Assembly (NCBI RefSeq): GCF_013337765.1 | Contig: NZ_VBSB01000005.1 | Span: forward strand, 434,001-498,000 | DNA from: Mycolicibacterium sphagni | Lineage (GTDB): Bacteria > Actinomycetota > Actinomycetes > Mycobacteriales > Mycobacteriaceae | Length of the DNA: 64,000 bases | Reading direction: 5' to 3' | In this document: positions 24,739 to 34,586 of the stretch, in pieces | Layout: each line of letters opens with the position of its first letter | Numbering within the stretch: position 1 is the first letter of the stretch | The notes under the pieces: generated by a model | The model's input: only the letters and a program-made list of their open reading frames with translations | What the model was told of the DNA's origin: nothing | The model's database searches: none | Program-made: the position numbers and the translations under genes

Positions 24739-25503
24739 ATGAACACCCCATTTCCCCAGTTCGGCGGCCCTGACGCGGGTCGCCCAGGCTTCGGCCCCGG
24801 TTTCGGCCCCGGTTTCGGGTTCGCCCCCACCGGCCGCGGCCGTCGCGGTGACCGCCACGGCCGTCGCGAGCACCGCGACCAACTGCGTGAGCAGTTCCGC
24901 GAGCACGTCCGCGAGCACGGCGATCGCCACGACGGTCCCCCAGGATTCGGCCCCCGCGGCGGATTCGGTCCGGGCTTTGGCCCAGGCTTCGGTCCGGGCT
25001 TCGGTGGCCCCGGCTTCGGTCCCGGTGGTGGACGCGGCGGTCGCCGCGGACACGGCCGCGGACGCGGTAAGCGCGGCGACGTGCGCGCCGCCATCCTCAA
25101 ACTGCTGGCCGAACGGCCGATGCACGGCTACGAGATGATCCAGGAAATCGCCGAACGCACCCAGGATCTGTGGAAGCCGAGCCCCGGCTCGGTCTACCCG
25201 ACCCTGCAGCTGCTGGTCGACGAAGGTCTGTTGGTGGCAACCGAATCAGAAGGCAGCAAGAAGCTTTTCGAGCTGACCGACGAAGGCCGCGCCGCCGCCG
25301 AGAAGATCGAGACCGCACCGTGGGACGAGATCACCGAAGGCGCGGACCCCGGCCAGATCAACATCCGTGCCGCCGTCGGCCAGTTGTTCGGCGCCGTTCG
25401 GCAAGCGGCTTTCGCCGCCAATGCCGAACAGCAGCAGCGCATCGTCGACATCGTCAACAATGCGCGCCGCGAGATCTACCAGATCCTGGGCGAATCCGAG
25501 TAA
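24739..25503 (+). CDS. PadR-family regulator with disordered Gly/Phe/Pro/Arg N-terminus
   Basis: 254 aa. Residues ~1-115 are low complexity: repeated GFGPGFGPGF blocks flank an Arg/His/Glu-rich segment (RREHRDQLREQFREHVREH), then a Gly/Arg tract GGRGGRRGHGRGRGKRGD. Residues ~116-195 are a complete PadR winged helix (VRAAILKLLAERPMHGYEM, SPGSVYPTLQLLVDEGLL, KLFELTDEGRAAAEK), followed by a short dimerisation helix region (NIRAAVGQLFGAVRQAA). The length is more than twice the minimal PadR. The GFGP/RG composition is of a kind that can drive nucleic-acid binding or condensation. Controlled probably by its own 31-bp inverted repeat. Confidence 0.85.
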   Translation: MNTPFPQFGGPDAGRPGFGPGFGPGFGFAPTGRGRRGDRHGRREHRDQLREQFREHVREHGDRHDGPPGFGPRGGFGPGFGPGFGPGFGGPGFGPGGGRGGRRGHGRGRGKRGDVRAAILKLLAERPMHGYEMIQEIAERTQDLWKPSPGSVYPTLQLLVDEGLLVATESEGSKKLFELTDEGRAAAEKIETAPWDEITEGADPGQINIRAAVGQLFGAVRQAAFAANAEQQQRIVDIVNNARREIYQILGESE

Positions 25504-25507
25504 GCCG

Positions 25508-25579
25508 AGCCCGCGCGAGCAGACACAAAAGCCCCGCACGCCCCGGCGTGTTGGGGTCTTTTGTGTCTGCTCGCGGGCT
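25508..25579. terminator. Long bidirectional hairpin between PadR and glpK
   Basis: Left arm 25508-25535 (AGCCCGCGCGAGCAGACACA then AAAGCCCC) pairs with right arm 25553-25579 (GGGGTCTTTTGTGTC through GCGGGCT) with small bulges, enclosing a ~17-nt loop. It joins the two convergent stops. The A4/T4 runs are inside the stem, so on either strand the hairpin has U residues near the base of its upper part. Motifs of the GAGCAGACACAAAA type recur in mycobacterial intergenic DNA as I recall. Confidence 0.7.
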
Positions 25580-27093
25580 TACACCTCGACCCAGTCCAGC
25601 GTGCGCTGGACCGCCTTGCGCCAGCCCGCGTAGCCAGCCTCGCGCTGCTCGGAGTCCCACGCCGGTGACCACCGGCGGTCCTCCTGCCAATTGGCCCGCA
25701 GGTCATCGGGATCCGCCCAGAAGCCGACCGCAAGACCGGCGGCGTAGGCCGCGCCCAGCGCCGTCGTCTCGGCGACCACTGGACGCACGACGTCCACCCC
25801 GAGCACATCGGCCTGGATCTGCATGCACAATTCGTTCTGGGTGACACCACCGTCGACCTTCAGAACCTCAAGGTGCACACCGGAATCGGCTTCCATCGCA
25901 TCGACCACGTCGCGACTCTGATAGCAGATCGCCTCCAACGTCGCCCGGGCCACATGCGCGTTGGAGTTGTAGCGGGACAATCCGACGATCGCCCCGCGCG
26001 CATCCGAGCGCCAATACGGCGCGAACAGGCCCGAGAACGCCGGCACGAAGTAGACCCCGCCGTTGTCCTCGACCTGCGCGGCCAGTGTCTCGCTCTGCGA
26101 GGCACCGCTGATGATGCCGAGCTGATCCCGCAACCACTGCACCGCCGAGCCGGTCACTGCGATCGAACCCTCAAGGGCGTAAACGGGTTTGGCGTCCCCG
26201 AACTGATAGCACACCGTCGTAAGCAGCCCGTTCTCGCTCCGCACGATCTTCTCGCCGGTATTGAGCAGCAGGAAGTTACCCGTGCCGTAGGTGTTCTTGG
26301 CCTCCCCCGGGGCCAGGCACACCTGCCCCACCATCGCGGCCTGTTGATCGCCGAGGCTCGCCGTCAGCGGCACCTCTCCGCCGGCCGGACCACTGGGGTG
26401 GGTGATCCCGTATGGCTCCGGCGAGGACGACGGCCGGATGTCGGGCAGCATCGCACGCGGAATCCCGAAGAGCCCCAACAATTCGTCGTCCCAATCCAGC
26501 GTCTCCAGGTCCATCAGCATGGTGCGGCTGGCGTTGGTCACGTCGGTGATGTGCACGCCCCCCTTCGTTCCCCCGGTCAGGTTCCACAACACCCAGGTAT
26601 CCGGCGTACCGAACAGCGCATCACCGCGTTCGGCGTCGGCGCGCACCCCGTCGACGTTGTCCAGGATCCACTGCAGCTTGCCGCCCGAGAAGTAGGTGGC
26701 CGGGGGCAGGCCGGCCTTGCGCCGGATGATGTCTCCGCGGCCGTCGCGGTCCAGGGCAGCCGCGATGCGGTCGGTGCGGGTGTCCTGCCAGACGATCGCG
26801 TTGTAGTACGGCCTGCCCGTCTTGCGGTTCCACACCAAAGTGGTCTCCCGCTGATTCGTGATGCCCAACGCGGCGAGGTCGCCTGCGGCCAGGTTCGTGG
26901 TATTCAGCGCCGACATCACCACCGTCTGGGTGCGCTCCCAGATCTCCACTGGGTTGTGCTCGACCCAGCCGGACTGCGGCAGAATCTGCTCGTGTTCGAG
27001 CTGGTGCCGACCGACCTCGGTGCCCTTGTGATCGAAGATCATGCAGCGGGTGCTGGTGGTGCCCTGGTCAATCGAGGCGACAAACTCGGCCAA
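25579..27093 (-). CDS. glpK: Glycerol kinase
   Basis: 504 aa from TTG 27093. Phosphorylates glycerol to sn-glycerol-3-phosphate with ATP in the cytosol. FGGY family: [17 protein letters not shown] phosphate-binding start, substrate residues in [12 protein letters not shown] and the [10 protein letters not shown] region, FGGY signature 2-like [21 protein letters not shown] (as KVDGGVTQN...), and the length usual for GlpK. The frame opens at ATG 27144, but AGAGGAG sits 5-6 nt before the TTG, so TTG is preferred. Synteny with Rv3696c. Convergent with the PadR gene; the terminator hairpin overlaps its stop codon. Confidence 0.95.
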   Translation of the reverse strand: MAEFVASIDQGTTSTRCMIFDHKGTEVGRHQLEHEQILPQSGWVEHNPVEIWERTQTVVMSALNTTNLAAGDLAALGITNQRETTLVWNRKTGRPYYNAIVWQDTRTDRIAAALDRDGRGDIIRRKAGLPPATYFSGGKLQWILDNVDGVRADAERGDALFGTPDTWVLWNLTGGTKGGVHITDVTNASRTMLMDLETLDWDDELLGLFGIPRAMLPDIRPSSSPEPYGITHPSGPAGGEVPLTASLGDQQAAMVGQVCLAPGEAKNTYGTGNFLLLNTGEKIVRSENGLLTTVCYQFGDAKPVYALEGSIAVTGSAVQWLRDQLGIISGASQSETLAAQVEDNGGVYFVPAFSGLFAPYWRSDARGAIVGLSRYNSNAHVARATLEAICYQSRDVVDAMEADSGVHLEVLKVDGGVTQNELCMQIQADVLGVDVVRPVVAETTALGAAYAAGLAVGFWADPDDLRANWQEDRRWSPAWDSEQREAGYAGWRKAVQRTLDWVEV

Positions 27094-27145
27094 CGGTGCT
27101 CCTCTGACGTGCTGCGCTGCCGATGCAGCGGCCCTTTCGTCCATG

Positions 27146-27898
27146 ATGGCCTACATGGCATCCGAGATCACCGACATCGCCGACATGCCCCGCGGCGGCC
27201 CGGACGCCTCCTGTCTGGATCGGCTGCTGGAGACCGACCGCCAGGAATACCTCGACCGCGACGACATCGACGCCGACGTCAAGCGCAGCATCGTGACGGC
27301 ACTGGACCGCATCGGCACCCTGTTCCGCGAGCATGACCGCAACGCCGAACTGGTGCTGCGCGAAGTCGCCGACATCGCCGACCCGACGATCCTCGAACTC
27401 GGTGCGGGCCATGGCGCGCTGTCACGCAAAGTGCTCGAACAACATCCGACCGCCCACCTCACCGTCTCCGACGTCAACCCCGAATCAGTAGCGGCAATGG
27501 CGGCATCCGACCTCGGCGACCACCCCCGTGCGACCGTCGGCCTGATCGACGCGACCGCGATCGATGCTGCCGATGGTGAATTCGACCTCGCCGTCTTCGC
27601 ACTGTCGTTTCATCATCTTCCGCCCGCGCAGGCCGCACAGGTCCTTGCCGAGGGCACCCGGGTGGCCCGCGAGATGCTGGTCATCGATCTGCCCCGCATG
27701 CCGTCGCTGCTGCACATCGCGAAGCTGGCGGCGATGGCGCCGCTGGTGTGGTGGCCCTTTGCCCACGACGGGTTGATCAGCTCGCTGCGCTCGTACAGTC
27801 CCTCGGCACTGCGAACGCTGGGAGCCCACGCCGGTCTCGACGTCGACGTCAGCACCAACCCGTTCGACCGGCAGGTGCTGATAGCGCGCCGACGCTGA
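27146..27898 (+). CDS. Class I SAM-dependent methyltransferase
   Basis: 250 aa from ATG 27146 (27155 is a close alternative). Motif [19 protein letters not shown] near residue 92, acidic residue after strand 2 (VSDVNPES), motif with the post-strand 4 [10 protein letters not shown] as in UbiE/COQ5-like or MenG-like small-molecule methyltransferases. The N-terminal ~70 residues are polar and helical ([24 protein letters not shown] shortened here). Substrate unknown. Divergent from glpK with ~50 bp between starts, and 24 bp before the GCS2-like gene, with which it may be co-transcribed. Confidence 0.8.
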   Translation: MAYMASEITDIADMPRGGPDASCLDRLLETDRQEYLDRDDIDADVKRSIVTALDRIGTLFREHDRNAELVLREVADIADPTILELGAGHGALSRKVLEQHPTAHLTVSDVNPESVAAMAASDLGDHPRATVGLIDATAIDAADGEFDLAVFALSFHHLPPAQAAQVLAEGTRVAREMLVIDLPRMPSLLHIAKLAAMAPLVWWPFAHDGLISSLRSYSPSALRTLGAHAGLDVDVSTNPFDRQVLIARRR

Positions 27899-27922
27899 CT
27901 CAATTGTGATTGCATCGACCAC

Positions 27923-29407
27923 GTGGGGGACGAGGTCAAGCACGCCACTTTCAACCGGGCGCATCGGCAGCAGTACCGGCGCAAGGTGCAGCTGTGCCTC
28001 GACGTTTTCGAAACCATGCTGGCGCAGTCCAGTTTCGAGTTCGACCGTCCGCTGACCGGTATGGAGATCGAGTGCAACCTGGTCAACAGTGACTACCAGC
28101 CCGCGATGTCCAATCAGGAGGTCCTGGCCGCGATCGCAGATCCGGCCTACCAGACCGAATTAGGCGCCTACAACATCGAATTCAACGTTCCGCCACGCCC
28201 ACTCCCCGGCCGCACCGCGCTGGAGCTGGAGGACGAGATCCGCGCCAGCCTGAATGCCGCCGAGATCAAGGCCAACACCGATGACGCGCACATCGTGATG
28301 ATCGGCATCCTGCCGACGCTGATGCCGCAGCATCTGGCAGGCAGCTGGATGAGCCCGTCTCTGCGCTACCAGGCGCTCAACGACTCGATCTTCACCGCCC
28401 GCGGCGAGGACATCCTCATCGACATCACCGGACCCGAGCGGCTGAGCCTGCACGCGGAGTCCATCGCTCCCGAATCCGCCTGCACCAGTATGCAATTACA
28501 TCTTCAGGTTTCGCCAGCCGATTTCGCCGCCAACTGGAACGCTGCGCAGGTGCTGGCAGGCCCGCAACTGGCGCTCGGCGCGAACTCGCCGTATTTCTTC
28601 GGCCACCAGTTGTGGGCCGAGACGCGCATCGAGCTGTTCGCCCAGGCCACCGACACCCGTCCCGACGAGCTCAAGGCGCAGGGGGTGCGTCCGCGAGTGT
28701 GGTTCGGGGAGCGCTGGATCACCTCGATCTTCGATCTGTTCGAAGAAAATGTCCGTTACTTCCCGTCGCTGCTGCCCGAGCTGTCCGACGAGGACCCGGT
28801 GGCCGAGCTGGCGGCCGGCCGGACGCCGCGGCTGCCCGAACTCCGGTTGCACAACGGCACCGTGTACCGCTGGAACCGGCCGGTCTACGACGTTGTGAAC
28901 GGCAGGCCCCATCTGCGGGTGGAGAACCGGGTGTTACCCGCCGGGCCGACGGTCGTCGACATGATGGCCAATTCGGCGTTCTACTACGGCGCGCTGCGGG
29001 TCCTGTCCGAAGAGGACCGCCCACTCTGGACGAAGATGAGTTTCACTGCGGCACACGACAATTTCATCGAATCGGCCCGGCACGGGATGGAGGCCCGGCT
29101 GTACTGGCCCGGCCTTGGCGAGATCACCCCCGACGAGCTGGTGCTGCGCACCCTGCTGCCGATGGCCGACGAGGGCCTGCGGCGCTGGGGGGTGGCCACC
29201 GAGGTGCGCGACCGATATCTCGGGGTGATCGAGGGCCGGGCCAAGACCGGGCGCAACGGGTCGGCGTGGCAGGTCGCGACGGTACAGGCGCTGCAGAGCC
29301 AGGGCATGGCCCGCCCGCACGCGCTGGCCGAGATGCTGCGCCGGTATTGCGAGCTGATGCACAGCAACGAACCGGTCCACACCTGGGACGTTGTGATCGC
29401 GGAGTAG
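27923..29407 (+). CDS. Glutamate-cysteine ligase (GCS2)-like protein
   Basis: 494 aa from GTG 27923. Related to the carboxylate-amine/GCS2 ligases: TGMEIECNLV at residues ~40-50 gives the Glu/Cys metal-site motif, then YNIEFNVPPRPL, a central STSMQLHLQ-like strand (CTSMQLHLQVS), and RVENRVLPAGPTVVDMMAN near the C-terminal third. It resembles Rv3698, a protein of this family with no proven reaction. It would be expected to join an amino group to a glutamate-like carboxylate with ATP. It sits between two methyltransferase genes just before the ergothioneine cluster; whether it relates to that pathway is unknown. Confidence 0.78.
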   Translation: MGDEVKHATFNRAHRQQYRRKVQLCLDVFETMLAQSSFEFDRPLTGMEIECNLVNSDYQPAMSNQEVLAAIADPAYQTELGAYNIEFNVPPRPLPGRTALELEDEIRASLNAAEIKANTDDAHIVMIGILPTLMPQHLAGSWMSPSLRYQALNDSIFTARGEDILIDITGPERLSLHAESIAPESACTSMQLHLQVSPADFAANWNAAQVLAGPQLALGANSPYFFGHQLWAETRIELFAQATDTRPDELKAQGVRPRVWFGERWITSIFDLFEENVRYFPSLLPELSDEDPVAELAAGRTPRLPELRLHNGTVYRWNRPVYDVVNGRPHLRVENRVLPAGPTVVDMMANSAFYYGALRVLSEEDRPLWTKMSFTAAHDNFIESARHGMEARLYWPGLGEITPDELVLRTLLPMADEGLRRWGVATEVRDRYLGVIEGRAKTGRNGSAWQVATVQALQSQGMARPHALAEMLRRYCELMHSNEPVHTWDVVIAE

Positions 29408-29417
29408 GTTGGGGGCC

Positions 29418-30086
29418 ATGGATTCTGAGGTGATGGATTGGGACAGCGTCTACAAAGAAGAAGGTGGGTTCGAGGGCCCGCCGCCGTGGAATATCGGTGA
29501 GCCGCAGCCCGAGCTGGCCGCGGTGATCAGGGACGGAAAAGTCACCGGAGACGTACTCGACGCCGGGTGCGGGCATGCCGAACTGTCGTTGACCCTCGCG
29601 GCCGCGGGCATCACCGTCGTGGGCATCGACCTCTCCCCCACAGCCATCGCTGCGGCGACCGAGGCCGCGCGTGAGCGGGGCCTAAGCAACGCAACGTACG
29701 TGTGCGCCGATATCACCTCGTTCACCGGCTACGACGAGCGCTTTTCCACGATCATCGACAGCACCCTCTTCCACTCCCTGCCCGTTGACCGCCGTGACGC
29801 CTATCTGCAATCGATTCACCGCGCCGCAGCACCCGGAGCGCGGCTGTACGTGCTGGTGTTCGCCAAGGGCGCCTTCCCGCCACACCTGGAGACCAAGCCC
29901 AACGAGGTCGACGAGGACGAGCTGCGCTCAGCGGTGTCCAAGCACTTTGTGATCGACGAGATCCGGCCGGCGAAGATCCACGCGCACCAGCCGCAGATCC
30001 CCGGCGTCGAGATGCCCTTCGACCTGGACGAGAAGGGCCGGGCGCAGATGCCTGCCTTCCTGCTCAGCGCGCACAAAGAGGGCTGA
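29418..30086 (+). CDS. Class I SAM-dependent methyltransferase (Rv3699-like)
   Basis: 222 aa from ATG 29418. N-terminal YKEEGGFEGPPPWNIGEPQPE is the characteristic P-x-P-W-x-I-G-x-P-Q segment of the thiopurine/selenium-type small methyltransferases; motif I VLDAGCGHAELSLTLAAAG; then VGIDLSPTAI. The C-terminus ends in a strand with PAFLLSAHKE. Likely a small-molecule methyltransferase. It starts 11 bp after the GCS2-like stop and is probably in the same operon. An inverted repeat (30095-30117) follows its stop. Confidence 0.82.
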   Translation: MDSEVMDWDSVYKEEGGFEGPPPWNIGEPQPELAAVIRDGKVTGDVLDAGCGHAELSLTLAAAGITVVGIDLSPTAIAAATEAARERGLSNATYVCADITSFTGYDERFSTIIDSTLFHSLPVDRRDAYLQSIHRAAAPGARLYVLVFAKGAFPPHLETKPNEVDEDELRSAVSKHFVIDEIRPAKIHAHQPQIPGVEMPFDLDEKGRAQMPAFLLSAHKEG

Positions 30087-30094
30087 ATCTGTGA

Positions 30095-30117
30095 ATTGCG
30101 CTGGGGAATAGCGCAAT
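30095..30117 (+). terminator. Hairpin after the Rv3699-like methyltransferase
   Basis: ATTGCGCT-ggggaat-AGCGCAAT, an 8-bp perfect stem 9 nt after the stop codon. There is no U tract, as is common for mycobacterial terminators. The remaining 30118-30196 shows nothing recognisable. Confidence 0.45.
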
Positions 30118-30196
30118 CCAGACAGTTGAGTTTCACCGGCTGGGCGCCGCTCAGAGTCGGACTGCAGGGCGGTCGTCTTGGCACTACGATCGGCTG

Positions 30197-30397
30197 ATGC
30201 GCGACCGTGCCATCGAGCGCCACATCGTGTGTGAAGCCTGCACTGCGTCAATCGATCTGACCGTCCTGGCTGCCGACCGGGCGGCCTTTGAGATCCACGC
30301 GACCGAGGAACTACTCGTCGATTACGGCTGGTTGCCTACATCGCGCGGGGCGTACTGCCCGGAGCACGCCGCACGTCTGCGCGGAATCGGAACATGA
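30197..30397 (+). CDS. Small Cys/His protein, possible zinc ribbon
   Basis: 66 aa. Residues include HIVCEACTASIDL near the N-terminus and AYCPEHAARL near the C-terminus: a C-x2-C and a C-x2-H pair about 40 residues apart, able to form one Zn site. The middle is polar (ATEELLVDYGWLPTSRG). No signal peptide. Similar short Cys-pair proteins are widespread hypotheticals in actinobacteria; function unknown. The convergent alpha/beta hydrolase gene begins its stop 2 bp away. Confidence 0.65.
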   Translation: MRDRAIERHIVCEACTASIDLTVLAADRAAFEIHATEELLVDYGWLPTSRGAYCPEHAARLRGIGT

Positions 30398-30399
30398 AC

Positions 30400-31197
30400 T
30401 CACAGTTTCACCGGAAGAACCTGAGCCAGAAAAGGTTCCACCAGGGCGAGGAACTTCCGCGGCTGTGAGGAGAACGGCAGGTGCCCTGTTGGAAGGACTT
30501 CCAGGCGTGCACCGGGAATGAGGCGTTGGGTGGCAAGACCGAACCGCAGCGGGATCGCGGTGTCACGCGCTCCCCAGACGATCAGGGTCGGCGCACTGAT
30601 CAGCCCCGCCCGTCCACGCAGATCGGCATCCGCGGCGGCGAAGCTGCGCCACAACGCGGCAGTCAGTTCGACGCCCTCCGCAGTGCGAGCGCGTTCGGTG
30701 ACGCGCTGCAGAGCAGCCTCATCGTTGTCAGTCTGTGCCTGCAGGTAGCTGCGAACGAAACGCGGAAGCACCCTGCGCATCACCGCCGGCGTCCCCAGAA
30801 CTCGGCAATAGGCCTTGGCCACGGGGCCGCCGAGAAATCCGCCGGTGTCGACCAACACCAGACCGGCGACCCGCCCCGGGACCATGATGGCCAGCCGCGA
30901 GGCGCAGTAGCCGCCCACCGAGCTTCCGACGAACACCGCCGGCGGGAGATCGAGCGCGGCCACCAGGTCTTCGAGAACATCGGCATAAAGGGCCGCACTC
31001 GGAGTACCGGCCGGCGCCGGCGACTCGCCGTGCCCCGGCCAGTCGACGGCGATCACCCGATAGCGGCGAGCCAGGTCGGGTTTGATCGCATCGAAATCGT
31101 GACGGTCGTGCAGGACTGCGTGCAGCAGGACGACGATGGGTCCGGTGCCGTCATCAGAGTAGGCAACCGGGCCGACCCGGGTTTCGACTGTTGGCAT
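30400..31197 (-). CDS. Alpha/beta hydrolase
   Basis: 265 aa. Classic fold: oxyanion-side VVLLHAVLHDRHDF, DWPGHGESPAP, nucleophile elbow FVGSSVGGYCAS (Ser in G-S-S-V-G), acid region LIVWGARDTAIPL (Asp) and the catalytic His in VLPTGHLPF. Cytosolic hydrolase of unknown substrate, similar to ring-cleavage-product hydrolases and haloperoxidase-like esterases. It is divergent from a TetR gene, with a perfect palindrome between them, so it is probably induced by a TetR ligand. Confidence 0.87.
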   Translation of the reverse strand: MPTVETRVGPVAYSDDGTGPIVVLLHAVLHDRHDFDAIKPDLARRYRVIAVDWPGHGESPAPAGTPSAALYADVLEDLVAALDLPPAVFVGSSVGGYCASRLAIMVPGRVAGLVLVDTGGFLGGPVAKAYCRVLGTPAVMRRVLPRFVRSYLQAQTDNDEAALQRVTERARTAEGVELTAALWRSFAAADADLRGRAGLISAPTLIVWGARDTAIPLRFGLATQRLIPGARLEVLPTGHLPFSSQPRKFLALVEPFLAQVLPVKL

Positions 31198-31210
31198 CGT
31201 TCGTCCTTTC

Positions 31211-31232
31211 GTTGACCGACCGGTCGGTCAAC
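31211..31232. promoter_or_regulatory. Perfect 22-bp palindrome, TetR operator
   Basis: GTTGACCGACC followed immediately by its exact reverse complement. It is centred in the 55-bp gap between the divergent hydrolase and TetR genes, and is followed by TAGGCT (31240-31245) 7 nt before the GTG of the TetR gene, a leaderless promoter layout. The length and symmetry fit a TetR-dimer site controlling both genes. Confidence 0.8.
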
Positions 31233-31252
31233 GCAATGCTAGGCTCATCTCC

Positions 31253-31813
31253 GTGCCACCACAACAGGCAGTCAGCCGCAAGGCCGCCGCCGCGGCGACC
31301 CGGACCAAGCTGATCGAATCGGGGCTGCGTCTCGCCGAGCGCACCGGACTCACCGGGCTGAGCGTGAACCTCCTCGTCGACGAGGCCGGTGTGTCGAAGG
31401 GCAGCTTCTTCCACCATTTCGGCGATCGCGCGAGCTACCTCCTGGCCCTGCACCGGGAATTCCACGATCGCATCGCCGAGCAGATCGACCAGGCGCTGGT
31501 CGATCTCCCACCGGGCCGCAAACGCCTGATCACCGGGGCTCGCGTCTACCTCGACATCTGCTTGCAGCAACGAGGAATCCGAGCGCTACTGCTGGAGGCC
31601 CGTGCGGAACCCGCTGTGGCACAGGAGATCAGTCGGCGCAACGCCGACTTCGCCAGGAAATTCAAACCGGACTTCGAGACACTGGGTCGCCGGCATCCCC
31701 TGGAGAGCGCACAATTGCTGGCCGCCATGACCGCCGAAGCGGCGCTGATCGAACTGGCTCACGGGGCCGCGGTGACTGCGGTCCGCGCCGCGCTCGAAGA
31801 GTTCTTGGGCTGA
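31253..31813 (+). CDS. TetR-family transcriptional regulator
   Basis: 186 aa from GTG 31253. N-terminal TetR helix-turn-helix at residues ~12-58: TRTKLIESGLRLAERTGLTG, VNLLVDEAGVSKGSFFHHFGDR. The rest is the helical ligand domain (LLEARAEPAVAQEISRRNADF). Likely represses its own gene and the divergent alpha/beta hydrolase through the 22-bp palindrome. Ends 6 bp before the convergent egtE stop. Confidence 0.9.
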   Translation: MPPQQAVSRKAAAAATRTKLIESGLRLAERTGLTGLSVNLLVDEAGVSKGSFFHHFGDRASYLLALHREFHDRIAEQIDQALVDLPPGRKRLITGARVYLDICLQQRGIRALLLEARAEPAVAQEISRRNADFARKFKPDFETLGRRHPLESAQLLAAMTAEAALIELAHGAAVTAVRAALEEFLG

Positions 31814-31819
31814 GCCGCT

Positions 31820-32935
31820 TCAGGTTACGGCGCGCAGCGCCGTGACGAACGCCTCGACGTCCTCGGCGTAGGCGTCGACGTGCGGTGAGACCCGCAGCAC
31901 CGGCGTCGTCATCTCCAGCGGTGCCCGCTCAATGCCCGCCGCGGTCGTGACGATGCCGTGCTCGGCAATCAACCGCGATCGAACCTGCACCGGGTCGGCA
32001 CCCTCGGTCGGCGCCAACGTGGTGATCGCGGTCGGCTCGTCGACGGGTTCCACCACCCGCCAGCCGGGAACGTCGGCGAGCAGCGTGCGGGTGAGTTGCC
32101 CAAGCGAGGCCAAACGTTGCCGTACCGCCTCCGGGCCGGCCGCCAGGTGGAGTCCGACTGCCAACGAAAATCCCACCCGCGCAGCAATATTGGCCTCGCC
32201 GAATTCCAGGCATTGCAGCGCCGACAGCGAGCCCGCCCAGTCCGGGGACTGCAGCAGGTCGGCCAGCGCCGGACGCACGGCCAACACACCGACCCCGCGT
32301 GGTCCGGCCAGCCACTTGCGTGACGACGAGTAGACGGCGTCGGCGTCGGCGACGCAATCGATGTGCGCCAAGGCCTGGGCGGCGTCGACGACGAGCGGGA
32401 CGCCGAGCTCCCGGCACACCGCAGCGACGGCGGCGACCGGTTGCACGACACCGCGGTGGCTCGCGACGGCGGTCAGGTGGACCATCGCCGGCGGATCGTC
32501 CGCCAGTACCGTGCGCGTCGCATCGGGATCGACCCGCCCGAGGTCGTCGACCGGCAATGACCGCCAGCTGAAGCCACGAGAGGCGAACTCGGCAAGGTTG
32601 GGCCCGTACTCGCCGGGCAGGCACGCCACCGTGCGCTCCATCGGCCATACGCCGAGTAGCAGCTGCAGGGCGTTGCCCGAGCCCGTGGTGAAAACCACGT
32701 CGTCGGCTGACATTCCGGTCAGCGCCGCGACACCGGCGCGGCCCGCGTCGAGCACCGACGTGGCCGCCTGCGCGGCGACGTAGCCGCCGACCTCGGACTC
32801 GTGGCGGGCGTGGGCGGCGGCCGCGTCGATCGCCGCCAGGCTCTGGCGCGAACACGCGGCACTGTCCAGATGGACACCGGCAGCGGGCAGCCGAGCGTCA
32901 CGCCAGCCTTGTGCCAGGGTCTCGGGTGTGCTCAC
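31820..32935 (-). CDS. egtE: Ergothioneine biosynthesis PLP-dependent C-S lyase EgtE
   Basis: 371 aa from GTG 32935. Last step of ergothioneine synthesis: cleaves hercynylcysteine sulfoxide to ergothioneine with pyridoxal phosphate. Class V aminotransferase fold: [14 protein letters not shown], Asp in [16 protein letters not shown], and the Schiff-base Lys in [15 protein letters not shown]. Start GTG overlaps the egtD stop (GTGA), so the longer frame to 33142 is rejected. Last gene of the egtABCDE operon; convergent with the TetR gene. Confidence 0.93.
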   Translation of the reverse strand: MSTPETLAQGWRDARLPAAGVHLDSAACSRQSLAAIDAAAAHARHESEVGGYVAAQAATSVLDAGRAGVAALTGMSADDVVFTTGSGNALQLLLGVWPMERTVACLPGEYGPNLAEFASRGFSWRSLPVDDLGRVDPDATRTVLADDPPAMVHLTAVASHRGVVQPVAAVAAVCRELGVPLVVDAAQALAHIDCVADADAVYSSSRKWLAGPRGVGVLAVRPALADLLQSPDWAGSLSALQCLEFGEANIAARVGFSLAVGLHLAAGPEAVRQRLASLGQLTRTLLADVPGWRVVEPVDEPTAITTLAPTEGADPVQVRSRLIAEHGIVTTAAGIERAPLEMTTPVLRVSPHVDAYAEDVEAFVTALRAVT

Positions 32936-33897
32936 TTCACCGCCAGCGACAGGCCGAAGTCGCCTGCCGGGTCGGTCCACCAGTGCGTGCGTCGCAGCCC
33001 CGCCTCGGCGAGTTCCTGCGTGACGGCGTCTGGGCGGAACTTGCACGACACCTCGGTGAGCATCTCCTCCCCCGCCGCGAAGTCGACGCGCAATCCGAGC
33101 GCCCCGACACTCACCTGCTGCGGAGTCGTTGCCCGCAGCCACATTTCGATGCGCTCCTCGTCGGGATTCCAGCGGGCGACGTGCTCGAAGGCGGCCAGGT
33201 CGAAGTCCGCGTCCAGCTCGCGGTTCACCACCGCCAGCACATTGAGGTTGAACCGCGCGGTGACACCGGCGCTGTCGTCATACGCGCGGACCAGCCTGCC
33301 GGCATCCTTGACCAGATCGGTACCCAGCAGCAGGCTGTCCCCAGGATCGAGCACATCGGCCAGCGCGGCCAGGAACTGCTTGCGCGGACCTGGCGTGAGA
33401 TTGCCGATGGTCGACCCCAGGAAGACGAACAGCCGTCGCCCGCCGACGGGAATCTTGGCCAAGTGTTCCTCGAAATCGCCACACACAGCATCGATCTCGA
33501 GACCGGGATACTCGGTTCCCAATGCCGCCCCCGCCAATTCCAGCACGCTCGAATCGACGTCGAAGGGCACGAAGCGTCGCAGTGATCCGTTGTCGCGCAG
33601 GGCGGTCAGCAGCTGCCTGGTCTTCTCCGAAGTGCCGCTGCCGAGCTCGACCAGGGTGTCGGCTCCACTCGCTGCGGCGATCGCCGGGGACTGGGCGCGC
33701 AGGATCTGTGCCTCGGCCCGGGTCGGGTAGTACTCCGGCAGCCGGGTGATCTGGTCGAACAGGTCGCTACCGACGGCATCGTAGAACCACTTGGGCGGCA
33801 ATGACTTCGGATTCTGTGTCAGCCCGCTGCGCACATCGCTGCGCAGCGCATGGGCGGCGGAGTCGGCGGCCAGATAGTTCGACAGCGTGAACGTCAC
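32932..33897 (-). CDS. egtD: L-histidine N-alpha-methyltransferase EgtD
   Basis: 321 aa from GTG 33897. Trimethylates histidine to hercynine with SAM, the entry step. Methyltransf_33 family: [19 protein letters not shown] near residue 30, SAM motif [28 protein letters not shown], and the late [17 protein letters not shown] segment ([20 protein letters not shown]). The start overlaps the egtC stop by GTGA; the upstream open frame would lie within egtC. Length equals the known mycobacterial enzyme. Confidence 0.95.
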   Translation of the reverse strand: MTFTLSNYLAADSAAHALRSDVRSGLTQNPKSLPPKWFYDAVGSDLFDQITRLPEYYPTRAEAQILRAQSPAIAAASGADTLVELGSGTSEKTRQLLTALRDNGSLRRFVPFDVDSSVLELAGAALGTEYPGLEIDAVCGDFEEHLAKIPVGGRRLFVFLGSTIGNLTPGPRKQFLAALADVLDPGDSLLLGTDLVKDAGRLVRAYDDSAGVTARFNLNVLAVVNRELDADFDLAAFEHVARWNPDEERIEMWLRATTPQQVSVGALGLRVDFAAGEEMLTEVSCKFRPDAVTQELAEAGLRRTHWWTDPAGDFGLSLAVK

Positions 33898-34586
33898 GAA
33901 GGTCCTTTCAGCGGCGTCAGCGACACCTGTCCCCCACTCACCTCGACCAGGTGCCGGTCGGGAATGTCCTGCCAATCGGGATGGTCGTCATAGGGTTCAC
34001 TGGCCAGCACCACCCCGTCCTCGCGGCGCAGCACCGACAGGGTGTCGCCCCATGTGGTGGCCAACAGACGAGATCCGTTGGCCGCCAGTATGTTCAGTCG
34101 CGCGCCTGGATCCGCGGTGCCGACCTCGGCGATCGTGTCACCGAGGTTGTCCAGGCCGCGGTCGAAAATCAGGGCGGCCAGCACAGCGCTGTCGACCGTC
34201 GATTCGGCGTCGCGGCTGACCGGCAGCACCCCACGGTCGACGACCCCGTTATGCGACAGCAGCCAGCTGCCGTCGCTGAACGGCGCCGTCGCGCTGGCCT
34301 CGATGGGCATACCGACCGTCGCCGAGCGCACCGCAGCGATCACACACCCGCTGCGCAGCGCCGGTGCCACCGACGCGAACGACGCGTCACCCCACAGCGG
34401 TGACGCGCTGCGCCACCGCCTTAGTTCAACACCATCGAAAAACCCCACGCCCCAGCCGTCGGCGTTGATCAGTCCGTGCTTCTGCCGGCGCGGGGCATAG
34501 GACTGCACCCGCAGACCGCACGGCGGATCGAGGACCAGCGAGGCGACCGATACCGGCTCACCGAGCCACCCGAGATGACGGCACAT
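33894..34586 (-). CDS. egtC: Gamma-glutamyl hercynylcysteine sulfoxide amidohydrolase EgtC
   Basis: 230 aa from ATG 34586 ([12 protein letters not shown]). Class II glutamine-amidotransferase-like Ntn hydrolase: after Met removal, Cys2 is the N-terminal nucleophile, followed by the [13 protein letters not shown] loop and SHNGVVDRG. It removes the glutamyl group to give hercynylcysteine sulfoxide. The ATG overlaps the egtB stop (TGATG). The upstream in-frame MGCL extension would bury the catalytic Cys and is rejected. Confidence 0.94.
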   Translation of the reverse strand: MCRHLGWLGEPVSVASLVLDPPCGLRVQSYAPRRQKHGLINADGWGVGFFDGVELRRWRSASPLWGDASFASVAPALRSGCVIAAVRSATVGMPIEASATAPFSDGSWLLSHNGVVDRGVLPVSRDAESTVDSAVLAALIFDRGLDNLGDTIAEVGTADPGARLNILAANGSRLLATTWGDTLSVLRREDGVVLASEPYDDHPDWQDIPDRHLVEVSGGQVSLTPLKGPS

